Source: Agrocybe praecox
Lineage: Eukaryota > Basidiomycota > Agaricomycetes > Agaricales > Agrocybaceae
Reading direction: 5' to 3'
Length of the DNA stretch: 64,000 nucleotides
NCBI GenBank assembly: GCA_964017145.1
Contig: OZ024852.1
Location: 372,001 to 436,000 of the forward strand
Shown here: positions 20,926 to 31,224 of the stretch, piece after piece
How positions within the stretch are numbered: the first letter of the stretch is position 1
How the letters are laid out: the number at the start of each line of letters is the position of its first letter
Made by a program: the position numbers and the translations under genes
Notes under the pieces: model-generated
Databases searched by the model: none
What the model was told of the DNA's origin: nothing
What the model saw: the letters and a program-made list of their open reading frames with translations, nothing else

Positions 20926-21417
20926 GGCGCAATCGCAATTGCAAGTAGCAATGCAAACGGCACCCTTTGCTCTGACCCCCCTCGGGGTCAATGTATATTT
21001 TACAGGGACTGCCTAGACGCTCGGTATCACTGCGGTCCAGAAGGGTATCCACTCGGATACGGAGAGAAGTACTGCGAAAAGTTTTCCCAATCGCAGGATC
21101 GTCTCTCTCCCAAGGGTCAAACATGGATGCTGGACACGATGGAATGCCTACAGCAGTACCTTGTACCCGATGCCACAGCGGATCATGCGTCTTCCTCGAA
21201 ATGTAACGCGCTGAAGGAGAAAGCATTCGATTCGCATTCTGTTTGCTATGTTCGCGATGGTCTTTGCTCGCTCGAGCTGCATGACTATTGGACGATCTTC
21301 CGAATTGTCGGCGTACAGGGTCTTTTTGGAAGTTGGGATTCGGTTAGGGAAATATTGCAAGCGGTGGGCGGATGCCTATCAATTTGGATGACATTTCGTA
21401 ATTTCTTTATGTCTTAA
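20926..21417 (+). CDS. Cysteine-rich secreted protein, stanniocalcin-like
   Basis: The frame encodes about 160 residues with regularly placed cysteines: CSDPPRGQCIFYRDCLDARY, YHCGPEGYPLGYGEKYCEKF, GQTWMLDTMECLQ, KCNALKEKAFDSH, VCYVRDGLC. This arrangement resembles fungal proteins annotated as stanniocalcin family. The link to the animal hormone is by pattern only. A donor at about 20867 (CAG|GTAAGT) and an acceptor at 20925 would add an exon with a hydrophobic stretch (FLFIWIFIWIS) that could be a signal peptide, but no ATG is found in that frame, so the start is unresolved and the 5' end may be damaged. A clearly broken copy lies at 14.6-15.0 kb on the other strand. Role unknown. Confidence 0.5.
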   Translation, partial: GAIAIASSNANGTLCSDPPRGQCIFYRDCLDARYHCGPEGYPLGYGEKYCEKFSQSQDRLSPKGQTWMLDTMECLQQYLVPDATADHASSSKCNALKEKAFDSHSVCYVRDGLCSLELHDYWTIFRIVGVQGLFGSWDSVREILQAVGGCLSIWMTFRNFFMS

Positions 21418-21565
21418 GAATACGCGAATCCGGGGTTAATGGAAACGGGATATCTTATGCTATACGTGAAAAAATACATATTTCTGTTCTGAAATGTGGT
21501 AGGAAAATACCTAGAGATTTACATATCTTCTGCAATGTAATCTAAACAATTCTATTCTACAAAAA

Positions 21566-24500
21566 TTAAGCATTATTAAGACGCCTCTCCTTCCTGATGC
21601 TCTTCTTGCTTTTGGGCCTCAAGCTCCAAATCTCCACCACGGTCTTTCCCCCTCTTTTGCACATGACTGCATAAAGACCCCTCACGAAGGCAACTTTCCA
21701 AACACTCTCGCTGGGGTCACTCAACTCTCTCACAAATTTACCCGTCTGGGTTTCATACAGCTTCACCCTTCCATCATTTCCTCCTGTGACGAGGTGGTCG
21801 TTGTCGAACTGGAGGGCGGTAACAGACGAGTCATGTGCTACAATTCGATGCAAAGTTTGGTAATTGTCCAGGGAAAACGTTATAACTCTGCCATCGGAGC
21901 CTCCAGTAACGAGCATCGTTGGTGAAAGATGTACTTCGCAGACCAACGCAGTATGGCCTTGCAGCAGAGCGATGCATTTACTGATAGAAAAAAAAAACCA
22001 CACAAAGAGATTAATCGCGGATTGAGCATACTTAAGGAAAGAGTTATACCCAGTTTCTGCGTCCCAGACCCGAACTGTGGTGTCAAGACCACCAGATGCG
22101 ATCCGTACACCGTCAAATGCCACGGAGTATATCTGGTGAAAATGTCCTTGAAGAACGCGTAGGCATTCACCGGTGTCGATGTCCCATAACTATAAGGAAA
22201 GAGATGACATGAAATGGGTATCTCGATGGCAGAGAATATTTCTTGAAACTTACACGACAAGTGGAATCGTAACTACCGCTAACGAGCTTATTTCCAGAAA
22301 CATCCATGCAACGGACGTTGTGGAGATGACCAGACAATATACGTAAGCATGTTCCTTTCTGAACATCCCATACTCGTAGATCATTGTCCCTGGAGCCAGT
22401 TATCGCGATAGGACGGTTCTTTAGGACACGCATGCACCTGATGGTGCTTCTGTGGCCATGCAAAACATATATGCATTGCCTAGATAAATCGCATTTCAGC
22501 GACGATATAACGACTTGAAAATGAAGTGCACGTACCCAGTAGCCGCATCCCACACTCGAACAGTTTTATCACAACCTCCGCTGACGATAATATGATTCGG
22601 CTGACCCCATCCTGGAGTCGAATAAGTCATGTTGAACGGCGAGTCCCATTCAAGTGAAGCAAAGTCTTCAGCGTCCTCTTCGTCCGTCGATACATATTGG
22701 TAAGGGGCAGGCTGTTCCTGTCCTTGTTCTGCGTCATCGGACATCTGGCTAGATTCGTTCTCACTTGTGCTCAAATCAAACCCAGTGTCGAGTCCCAGAG
22801 CTAACTGCATAGAAAGTGGTATAGCCCCGTGTACAGTCTCATCGGGCATGACATGCAATCCGTCGTGTCGAGAGGCGCGGTCTGATGTTCTATGACGGTG
22901 GGACGGAGCCTGGTCAGGCGCGTCGTGGTTTGCCTCTGATCTTCTGCGGTGTCGGTGACTATGATGATCTCTGCCCTCTCTCTTAGTCGTACCACTACTA
23001 GTACCAGCAAGGACAGATGCCGGAGGATCCAGCACAGAATTGGATTCTCTTTCGCTGGTAGCGGTAACAGGAGTGTGATCAGCTACAGCGCCGTCGGCTG
23101 CATGCCTTGCATCTGACTTTCGCCGGTGACGATGACCGGCAGAATGTCTGTCCTCCCTAATCCTGCTTTCCCCGTTGCTGATAAAAGTAGGCGTTGATGA
23201 AGAATCCACAGGAATTTGGACAGATCCTCGTTCATTTGCAGAGTCCGCGGCTCGGTTCGCCTCCGACCTTTTGCGGTGTTGATGGCTCGTAGAATGTCTA
23301 TCTTCTTTCAGCTGACTGTCGTCGCTAGTGCTAGTAGGTAGAAGTGCAGAATCCACAGGAGCTTGGACAGGCTCTCGTTCGCTCAGAGACATCGTAGGAG
23401 CAAGCACGTCGTGATTGATTGTGCGTTTCGCCTCTGACATTCTGCGGTGACGGCGGCTGGTGGGATGTCCGCCTTCTCTCGTTTTATTATTGTCGCCTGT
23501 GCCGTTAGGTAGAGACTGTTGATCAGACGACGGCTGTCTGGATTCTCTTTTGCTACTACTAGCTGGAGCTGGGCTTGTCGGTGGTTGTTTGGGCTCCTTC
23601 CTTTTGCTCTTTTCACTGGGGCTGACCACTGAAGACAAGACTCTGGGCTCCCGTCCCTTGTTGCTATCACTAGTGACACTGGGAAGCGATTCGTCTGTGG
23701 GCGCCTGAAGGTTAAGTCGAAGAAACTCTGCAGGCAGATTCGACGAGGAAGAGTTTGGAATTTTCTTCTTAACCTTCTTTCTTTCGCTCCTAAGTTTAAC
23801 GGTCACTTTAGATCCACTCGGTGGTCTTGTTTCTCCACTGCTATTTTCCCTGAGCAACCCGTCCTCCAGAACGATAGGGGACGGGTTTGTGTTGACCTTT
23901 TGCTTCTTGGGTCTTGTAGGATTCGGACTCGCGATGTCATTCATAGGTGTCGACTCGCTGTCATGTCGAGTTCCTCCTTTACTGATCAAACAAACTGACC
24001 AAACACCAGATTCGTGGCCCACTAAGGTTTTGCAGAGGACGCCTGATACAGCGCTGTAGACCTTTATCATTGCGTTCGAGAAGCCTGCGACCACATATTC
24101 TCCATCGAGAGCGAGGGACGTGACTGTCCCACTGTCTGGGCTTACAATCGGCATTTTGTGAATATCCAGAAGCTCTCCACCAACGCGCCAATTGGTGCCT
24201 TAAAGGAGGAAAGAAATTGATGAATGGTCAAACATACAAAGAGGTAAATTGACTCACGGATTATCCAGGACGTCTTGAAATGCCGACGGTATGAGAGTTT
24301 CGAGTTTCCATGCCGTGCAAGAATCGTCTTTGCACGTTCTTCATCGGAAGTGCTTCTTTCTTTTGCCTTTCCTTTCCCCTTCCCCAGGCGTTCTAGCTTC
24401 CGACGCTTTCTCTCTAGGTCCCACTGCATATCTTGTTCAGCCTCATCCCAATCATTGAAGCCATGCAGTATACACATATGTTTCCAGATACTCTCGTCCC

Positions 24501-25113
24501 TCGATAATCTATACCAAGACCTGCTCACTTGAGAAATTCGAGTGAGGGTTTCCGGGTGGTCAACGAAAGAAAGTATATGATATGCGAGCTCAACAGGTAA
24601 CTGCATGAGAAAGTCGCGCTTGAGCGAGTTTGCAACGGTTTGAGAAACAAATGCAAGCTCCGACGGGGTACATGCTTCGAGCATGGCGGAAATGTATTGC
24701 TTTCTGAGAGTTGGATTGTTAATGGCGTCCAGAAAGTTAAAAGAAGGTAGTTGCATTGGCAACACATTGCCAGTACGTTCCGGTGAACTTGGTGGGGATG
24801 CCGGAGGTGATGATGCTAGAAAATTGGGCACTGGTGGTGGGGGAATATACATTGGATAGCTTTGGAATGGAGGTATTGCCTGTATGTTTTTACGTCCCTT
24901 TGGAAATAGGATAGGTTCTTGGAAAATGTTGTTGTTCCTCGTGCTCTGCGAGTGATCTGTCTGTTCTTCGGACAAGTCTGGCATGGTTATCGATTGCGTT
25001 GCCGAGTTGCTCCTAGGTGGATGCAGGCGCCTCCTGCTAGAAAGACTGTTGGGTACTTCGAGATCCATTCGTTGAACTGATGGGCCTGGTCGGATAGAAC
25101 TGTTTTCCTGCAT
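21566..25113 (-). CDS. F-box/WD40 protein, Cdc4/Fbw7-like substrate receptor of SCF ubiquitin ligase
   Basis: About 1,000 residues. The N-terminal 120 residues are Pro/Ser-rich. The F-box reads MQLPVELAYHILSFVDHPETL then SRSWYRLSRDESIWKHMC (residues about 170-215), which binds Skp1. A basic linker (KRRKLERLGKGKGKAKER) is followed by YRRHFKTSWIIR and NWRVGGEL, the usual link to the propeller. The WD40 part has a first blade (GTVTSLALDGEYVVAGFSNAMIKVY, HESGVWSVC), then a Ser/His/Arg-rich insertion of about 370 residues, then at least six further blades (SGGCDKTVRVWDAATG, GSRDNDLRVWD, SGSYDSTCR, SGGLDTTVRVWDAETG, TGGSDGRVITF, TGGNDGRVKLYETQTG). Introns are short. Cdc4-type receptors capture phosphorylated substrates for degradation. 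The inserted repeat block is unusual. Confidence 0.85.
22920..23475 (-). repeat. Four imperfect in-frame repeats encoding His/Arg-rich RRxS modules
   Basis: Within the WD40 protein gene, four related stretches encode 'E(G/D)(R/G)H.(S/T)..H(R/K)(R/K)xS(E/D)A', with cores HRRMSEA, HRKRSEA, HRRKSDA and HRRRSEA. Spacing is about 150-177 nt. The spacers also share SEREPVQAPVDS- and GSVQIPVDS-like strings, so the whole unit of 50-60 residues was duplicated. Confidence 0.8.
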
Positions 25114-25589
25114 ATTGATACTAAAAACAAACTGAACCGTAACTGACCGTAGCTGAATACGAACATCAATTCAAGAGACAAAGTTCAAACAAACATTGAC
25201 CCACCGATGTTCTAATAAGTATGTGGTGGAAGGTGTTCTATTTCAAAGAAAAAGTAACAATCTAATCTGAGAAAGGTGTATCAGAACCAAGTGACGATGC
25301 GGTTATGTTGCGATATCTGCTCACCGATGGCAAAGTGAAGGCCAGCTGTTAATTTGTTGCCTGGGCTCAATCCATAAGTGAGATATATCTGGTTCCAATG
25401 ATGACTAGACGTTTATGATGAATCCAAGAAAAATCGTTATAAGTTCATGAATATCTTGTAGACGTAAGAGAAGATGTCGCGGTTATGTATGTATTCCAAG
25501 AAGCAGACCGCACGACTGGCCTTCTACGCAACGACGGATATACCGGAAGCATTTTGAACTGTGTATGTAAGCATCAGCCACAAACATAT
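25114..25589. other. Intergenic, 5' flank of the WD40 gene
   Basis: No frame supported; likely contains the promoter of the minus-strand WD40 gene and the 5' flank of the tRNA. Confidence 0.4.
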
Positions 25590-25663
25590 GGCCGACTAGC
25601 TCAGCTGGTTAGAGCGTCGTGCTAATAACGCGAAGGTCTTGGGTTCGATCCCCACGTTGGCCA
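25590..25663 (+). tRNA. tRNA-Ile (anticodon AAT)
   Basis: A 74-nt cloverleaf without intron. The acceptor stem pairs GGCCGAC with GTTGGCC (one G-T), discriminator A. The D-arm has GCTC..GAGC with loop AGCTGGTTA, the anticodon stem TCGTG/CGCGA encloses loop CTAATAA with anticodon AAT, and the T-arm is around TTCGATC. The A-box (TAGCTCAGCTGG) and B-box (GGTTCGATCCC) match Pol III promoter consensus. A T-run (ctttttt) follows at about 25671, a likely terminator. Confidence 0.95.
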
Positions 25664-26418
25664 CTGTCTACTTTTTTCTTTCTTGATTTACTGTCAATTT
25701 TGTGCAAGACTCCCCGCCGGCGCTAGTTCTATTCTTACAATACATGGCCAGGATAACCAGGTTGGCAACGCGGTAACGCGCGCAGTATCTTTCGAGTGAG
25801 AAATTTTGGCCAATATTTGGTAATACATTTCTTCGTCTCAATGTAGGAACTGGATAATCATGAAATGAGCTGATGAGATTTAATCTCCCTATTCATCGAT
25901 GGTGCTTTAATACTTTGTACCACAGATATCCAGCGACACAGGTTGCGTCAAATGGGAGAGAGTAGCGAGACGAGGGGAAATCCAGCTTGAAAAAGTCTAG
26001 AAGGGCAATTAAAGAGCCTCCAGACTCCATAGGTATTGCATAGATTGAGAGGATGCTATATAGCGATGAAGTTCGTTTCGAGAAGGAAAGATCCTGAGGA
26101 AACTTCTATGTATCTAAATTTTAGTAGTACGGTATCGTGCAAGAATGCGAAGCTCAAGAGGACGAATACTAAACACGTGACATTTCTTGAACGCGTCGCG
26201 CCTATTAATAGCCTTTTTAACAACAGGTGGGCAAACAGAAATGAGAATAAATCTTTATCTAGACGTAGGAATTGCTTTCATTAACAAACTATTATTGAGA
26301 GCAAATCAATGTGCACATATAGGCATATAATCTAAAGAAAAGGTAAAAGAAAGAAAGAAAACTCTAGAAATAAACGAGTAACGGCTATAAACATAATCAT
26401 GACCTTGTCTTAGAAAAG
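25664..26418. other. Intergenic, no gene seen
   Basis: Downstream flank of the tRNA and 3' flank of the Kre9-like gene. Small frames (for example 26036-26284) show no family resemblance. Confidence 0.4.
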
Positions 26419-27283
26419 TCAGCCCATGGAAGCAACAAGAGCCACAACTGCAGATCCTATCCATAAGTTAGCTCTGGAATTATGGAGAACAGATATATCA
26501 CCCGCAGTTGCCACTGGCGCAAAGTTGGCAGTGGGGTCAGAAAATGGAATAATGCTTGGGGCTCTGGAAGGCTCTGTGACAATGACGGTTGTAGAATTGA
26601 ACATTGCAGTAGTGATAGAAGCTGCTGAGGTGCTTCTTGTGAAATTAAATGGCTCATTGGTAGACAAAGCGGAAACGGGACTAGATGTCGAATGTCCAGC
26701 TTCTTCAGAGGCTTCTGCGGCAAATTTTGAGTCTGATCCAACCTCTGCAGGAGCTTCAACATTGGATGGACTATCAAGGGACCCAGTACCCCAGGGAATC
26801 TTTTCACTTGAGCCGGGTTGAGTTTGATTCGTAGGAGGAACAACAGCTCCGGATGGCGACGCGATTGTAAATCTAGTGGTCCACGCTTTCGCGGTATTGT
26901 GTGTCGAAGAGAACTGATAGAAATAAATTGCAGAGTAAGGATTGATCTCGGGACAGGTAAACTCAAATTTTCCGGTGATAGACCCGTCAAGTTTATTTGC
27001 AATGGCTGGTACAGATTTAGTTAATATGGGATATAGAAAGAAGAGGTTGCAGAGCACACTCACTCGTAAGGTGAACCATGTTATTATTACTGCCCGTCAT
27101 TAACTCAATGTCCATGTCCCTCCAAGCGGTTTTAGAGTCTTCGTCCCCAGTCCAACTAACATGGCATGTCTGTCCGGCTCTGAAAACATCTCCTGGACCT
27201 GGTTCAGTGGGATTGACCTCTGCTTGCGCTACAAGAGAAGAAAGGAGAACAAGGAAGGTAGTCAACACGAGTTTGTCGAACAT
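26419..27283 (-). CDS. Kre9/Knh1-like secreted Ser/Thr-rich protein, probably GPI-anchored
   Basis: Starts with a signal peptide, MFDKLVLTTFLVLLSSLVAQA. The following 110 residues match the Kre9/Knh1-like N-terminal domain: NPTEPGPGDVFRAGQTCHVSWTGD, DIELMTGSNNNMVHLT, then KFEFTCPEINPYSAIYFYQF and KAWTTRFTI. The two exons join over an intron at 27006-27063 (phase 1). The rest is a Ser/Thr/Pro-rich spacer with several N-X-S/T sites, and the C-terminus ends in a hydrophobic stretch (LWIGSAVVALVASMG), the expected GPI-anchor signal. Such proteins sit at the cell surface and are linked to wall beta-glucan assembly in yeast; in mushrooms the family is large and mostly uncharacterised. About 270 residues. 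Confidence 0.8.
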
Positions 27284-27907
27284 TTCGTCCTTTTTCGAAA
27301 CCCGAAAGTGAGCACTAGGAGTGGAGGAGGAAGATTGGCCAAAGAAACCGTGAGTCTCATGGAGAAACCAGTAAAATATGCGCAGAATGATTCATATGGG
27401 GGCTGAAATTTCGATGTACCAGGTCAGCCAGAGCAGTCAAATCGAAATTTTGATTCTGAGATGAACCATGAAAGTAGAAGGTCAGCCACACGAGTATGTG
27501 TAGTTTCACTTACCGCTCGGTCTCTTTTATAGGTCGCCTACAAACATGTCAAAGAATTGGAATGAAAGGGGTTGAACGTTGCAAAGTTGAACCATCGTGT
27601 ACTATTACAGTATAACGCAGCTCGGTCTCATTGGTTAAAAACAAAGCGATTCTTCGTTAAGATTCATAATGACATTATAGAGCGTTGATCTAGTACAATA
27701 TGAAGTATATATACGTCCAGCGAATAATGTAATTGTACAAGACCATGCACGATTCATGGCAGACTCGGAGCCGCCTAAAAGAAGTAAAGCAGAGCTGCAG
27801 TATTGTAGAATGCAGCTTCAATGCTAAATGATAATAGGTGCGTAAAGCACCTTATAAAAGGTCGAAGAATAACTTAGTAGTAAAAACGACGAGATATCGT
27901 CGGCCAA
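27284..27907. other. Intergenic, no gene seen
   Basis: 5' flank of the Kre9-like gene and 3' flank of the Ran-binding gene, which is transcribed in the same direction. A TATA-like 'tatatata' lies at about 27707 but belongs to no clear gene. Confidence 0.35.
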
Positions 27908-29824
27908 CTAGGGCGATGATACTTTCTCTTCTGTCTTTCCCGTCAATTTAAAACGAGAGTTCTTGACGAGGGCCTCTGCGAAGTCTCTGAAGTCCTGCTT
28001 CGGGCATGATCGTCCGGGCTATGATCCTTTAGCATATATATTCCAAGGTAATTAATCCAAGGGAGGAACGTACCTTGAGGGCATAAATGACGACCTCGCT
28101 TTTCTCTTCAGACGAGTCAGCAGTTGACGAATCAATCGCCGTAGGTCCACCAATAGGCTCTTTCAATATCAACCGAAGCACATTTTCCTCTGGAACATAT
28201 GTGCATCTGACGGATGAGCTAACGCGGACGTTCATCGAGACCTTCCACAGTGGCTCTCGACGGAATACTTTGAGATGCATCTGTTAGCACTATATTCCTG
28301 CATACAAAAAACCGAACAAAATTCAGAGACAACTCACAAAGTCGCTCTTCCAGAGTTTTTTTATGGGACAGAAGCTTGATGTGCCCAACAGCACCATCTA
28401 CAAAGGGCTTATTTCCGCGTTTCATATACAGCTTCACACCTTTCTGCTCCAGCTCAACGTCTTCTTCTTCCTCACCAGTAACATCTGATCGAAATACAAA
28501 AATATTCGTGTCAGGGACAACTGTGCGCTTGTCTCGATGGACTTGAAAAACAAGCCGTCGAGTCGACTAATAGAATACTGACGTGTGTACTTCTCGGTGG
28601 GGTGCAAAGGCGTGGGCTTGGCTTCGACGATAGCATGGCTGTCCTTCAGAGGCTCGAAAGCCTCCGAAAGCACATCTGTCGGTCCGTCGTTCTGGTGAGA
28701 CTCAAGGTCACCTGTATTCCAGATCGATCGCGATTCCGATTTGAGAGCTTTCGGCTTGCTGTTGAAACTAGCAAAAGGTGAGGTTGACCCTGCAAATGTC
28801 GCAAAACCTCCAGAAGCAGATGGGCTTGACTGTATAATGTGAATTAGGGTATTGATATTAAGCATTCAGAAATTAAAATGAAATACATACGAATGCAAAT
28901 GGTTTAGGTGCTGCAAATCGGGGCGTAATCGGCAAAGATGTGATAGGACTACGGAATGCAAACGCAGGTGGAGTCGTTGGAACTTGCTCTAGTAAAGGCG
29001 CAGGGGTGGGAACCTACAAAATATGAGTTCAGAGAAAATGGCACTGAATATCGCTATCCTCACAGGAGAAGGTGTTCTGGCTGGCTTTTCAACTACCGGA
29101 GGTGAATTAGCTGCCAAAATCTGATTAAACGATTATCAATAGGAGTCAATGGATCTTGACGAGTGCGTACGTACAGGAGAAGCTGGCCTGAGGGGAGTTT
29201 CTTCTTGCACAGGTGACGGAGTTCTCGGCGGTTCAGTGGCTGGTGTTGCGACCGTGATAGGTGGTAACTCAATAAGTGCCACAGGCTAAGAAACATCAGA
29301 GAAGTTGTCTGGATCTGCAGTTTAATGAAACGCACTATCTCTATGTCCTGATCGGGCACGATAGGTGGAACTTGAAGACTCAGTGACACCGGCACTATCA
29401 CTGGGGTACTGTTCTGAGTGGCCTAACGCTTATTGAGGTAAAGTCGCATGATAAGTGAGAGATACGGCAGAACTGACCTCAGAATCAGTGGATGGTGTCC
29501 TGCTTCTCTTGTTCGGATACAAGTTGGCCAAGTTCTACAGAAAATCAGAACAAATACCGCTGTGTGATTCAATTACAACTTACATGAGGATATCCGAGAG
29601 GTTCCTAAACAGTCGTTAGCAATGCTTTGAGAGGGGCAGAAATGTCCGAATACCTTCTCCGGTTCATCAAACCCATCGTGAGGAGATTTTCTTTTCAGAT
29701 TTTGGGGCGCTGTCACAAGATCCGTCTGCGTAAGGCTCCTTGGGATGATCTTTTCCGTACTTTCTAAGGTTTGGCGGATTGCTTGAGATTCGGAGGCGGA
29801 TCTTCGGTTGCGGTGAGTACACAT
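27908..29824 (-). CDS. Ran-binding domain protein, RanBP3/Yrb2/Hba1-like
   Basis: Exons on the minus strand join to a protein of roughly 400 residues. The N-terminus MCTHRNRRSASESQAIRQTL is basic; LKRKSPHDGFDEPEK and NLANLYPNKRSRTPSTDSE follow across two short introns and look like nuclear localisation signals. A Pro/Ser/Thr-rich middle with FAAPRFAP-like and GGFATFAGSTSPFASF strings resembles FG-type regions. The C-terminal 140 residues form a RanBP1 domain: VTGEEEEDVELEQKGVKLYM, KRGNKPFVDGAVGHIKLLSH, MHLKVFRREPLWKVSMNVRV, FRDFAEALVKNSRF. In yeast, Yrb2 helps Crm1-dependent export by binding Ran-GTP in the nucleus. The last exon (27908-27988) ends TEEKVSSP. The exon borders in the Pro-rich part are approximate. 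Confidence 0.75.
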
Positions 29825-29847
29825 TGACGTTCAGGAAATATATGCCC

Positions 29848-30145
29848 TACGAGCTGCTGCTGAGGCGACGACTGCATGCATAACCAACTGTTGCAGCAAA
29901 TGTTGCGATTCCAGCGACAACAAAGTTGAATTCGCCAACGGGAAACATTGCGATAGCTCCTGATATGATCTTGACCAGCAGTAATCCTCTGCACTCGAAT
30001 GTGTTAGACCCCACAGAAAAAAAGGTGTAGGAAAACTTACCAGAAAGTCGACCTTGGTCGTAATCGAGAGCTTGGACGGGTCGGAGAATTGGGATACGGG
30101 TTTGAAAGAACCGGTGGATATAAAGGTCCTATTTTGTCCACTCAT
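29848..30145 (-). CDS. Small protein with a C-terminal membrane segment
   Basis: The first exon reads MSGQNRTFISTGSFKPVSQF..SITTKVDFL; the second reads IISGAIAMFPVGEFNFVVAGIATFAATVGYACSRRLSSSS and ends at TAG 29848-29850. The donor GTAAGT and acceptor TCAAG (intron about 71 nt) keep the frame. The protein would have about 79 residues with one or two hydrophobic segments and a basic end, like small mitochondrial membrane proteins, but I do not recognise it. The stop lies only 23 bp upstream of the presumed ATG of the Ran-binding gene on the same strand, so either the genes are very tightly packed or one start is wrong. Confidence 0.45.
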
Positions 30146-31224
30146 TACACGATGTTTTGCCTCGCTGCGAACATGAGCCTGTTTAATTTCGGACCGCCTG
30201 GATAGATTTGGTCTAGCACGGCACACGTGTCCAGATGTCAGATAACCAAGCGAAACTGAGCAATTCAACATATTCGTCTTGAGCAAGCCTTAACCGCTTC
30301 AAACATAGCCTGAAATCTGGATATTTTCCTTGAAGATATACTAGTGTAGGCTGTGGGACTCGTCGATGAAATGGAAGAACTTGAAGGCTTCAAAGTTTCT
30401 CTGACATGTGGTGTTTATGATAAGCCTTCGATTTCCGGAACTAAACGAGATCTTCATCTTTGGCGCTGTCGTCCAACTGTCGTTCAAACCCTGGGGTTAA
30501 CACTTTCTTATTTTTATACGCACCCTGCTAAATTCACCGCGGCTCCGTGAGCAATATTATGTGTGTATTTCCCATGGCTTAGAGCTTGCTGCGTGGTAGC
30601 AGCCCTTTCACTTCGAATTACTTGTCAAGACGTTGAAAAAGTTGAGGTCGAGTTAAGCACATCATGGAAGGATGCATGAACCTTGCATATTATTGCGAGC
30701 TAAGCGAGCAATTTAGAGAACAAACATAACCAAAGTTTGCGTACGCAAATTCCGACCGTTGGCTTTTTACATCTGCTGTTTCTTTCAATTTCTTTGCAGA
30801 TTTTCATTATACTGCATCTGTTATACGTATTTTCGCAGCTCTGAGTCGGCTCTAGCCCGACTCCAGTCTCCATCACGTCCGTAACGCGTCCGCGTCACCA
30901 GTGTCCTGGTGAACCGTGAATAAATATTAAAAACCTACATAAGTCATGCACATAATATCGAGTTTAAATAGAGTTCGCTGATTCCCTAACAAACACCGTA
31001 CAACGCCAGCACGCTTAAGCAGGCTGAGTCGCCCAGCTAGGATGGCTCAGCGAGCCTTCCTCCGCCCTGCGGCGGACTTTACATTTTAATGATCAACGTC
31101 GTTGTCCGGTTATGCCGGAAACCACAACCTAGCCGGCACGATAACGCAGGTAACGCGCTTTCAGGCCAAGTTCTCCTGGTCTTGTAACTGCTTCCCATTC
31201 CAACTTGTTTAAAGGAAGTGGATC
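30146..31224. other. Intergenic, no gene seen
   Basis: A GC-rich inverted repeat (ccgccctgcggcgg) is at about 31064. No coding frame is supported. It separates the divergent small membrane protein and carnitine carrier genes, so it must hold both promoters. Confidence 0.4.

Noticed and set aside
26426..26821. 131-residue plus-strand ORF opposite the Kre9-like gene
   Set aside because: It is a mirror of the Ser/Thr-rich frame; the minus strand has signal peptide, domain and GPI-type end.
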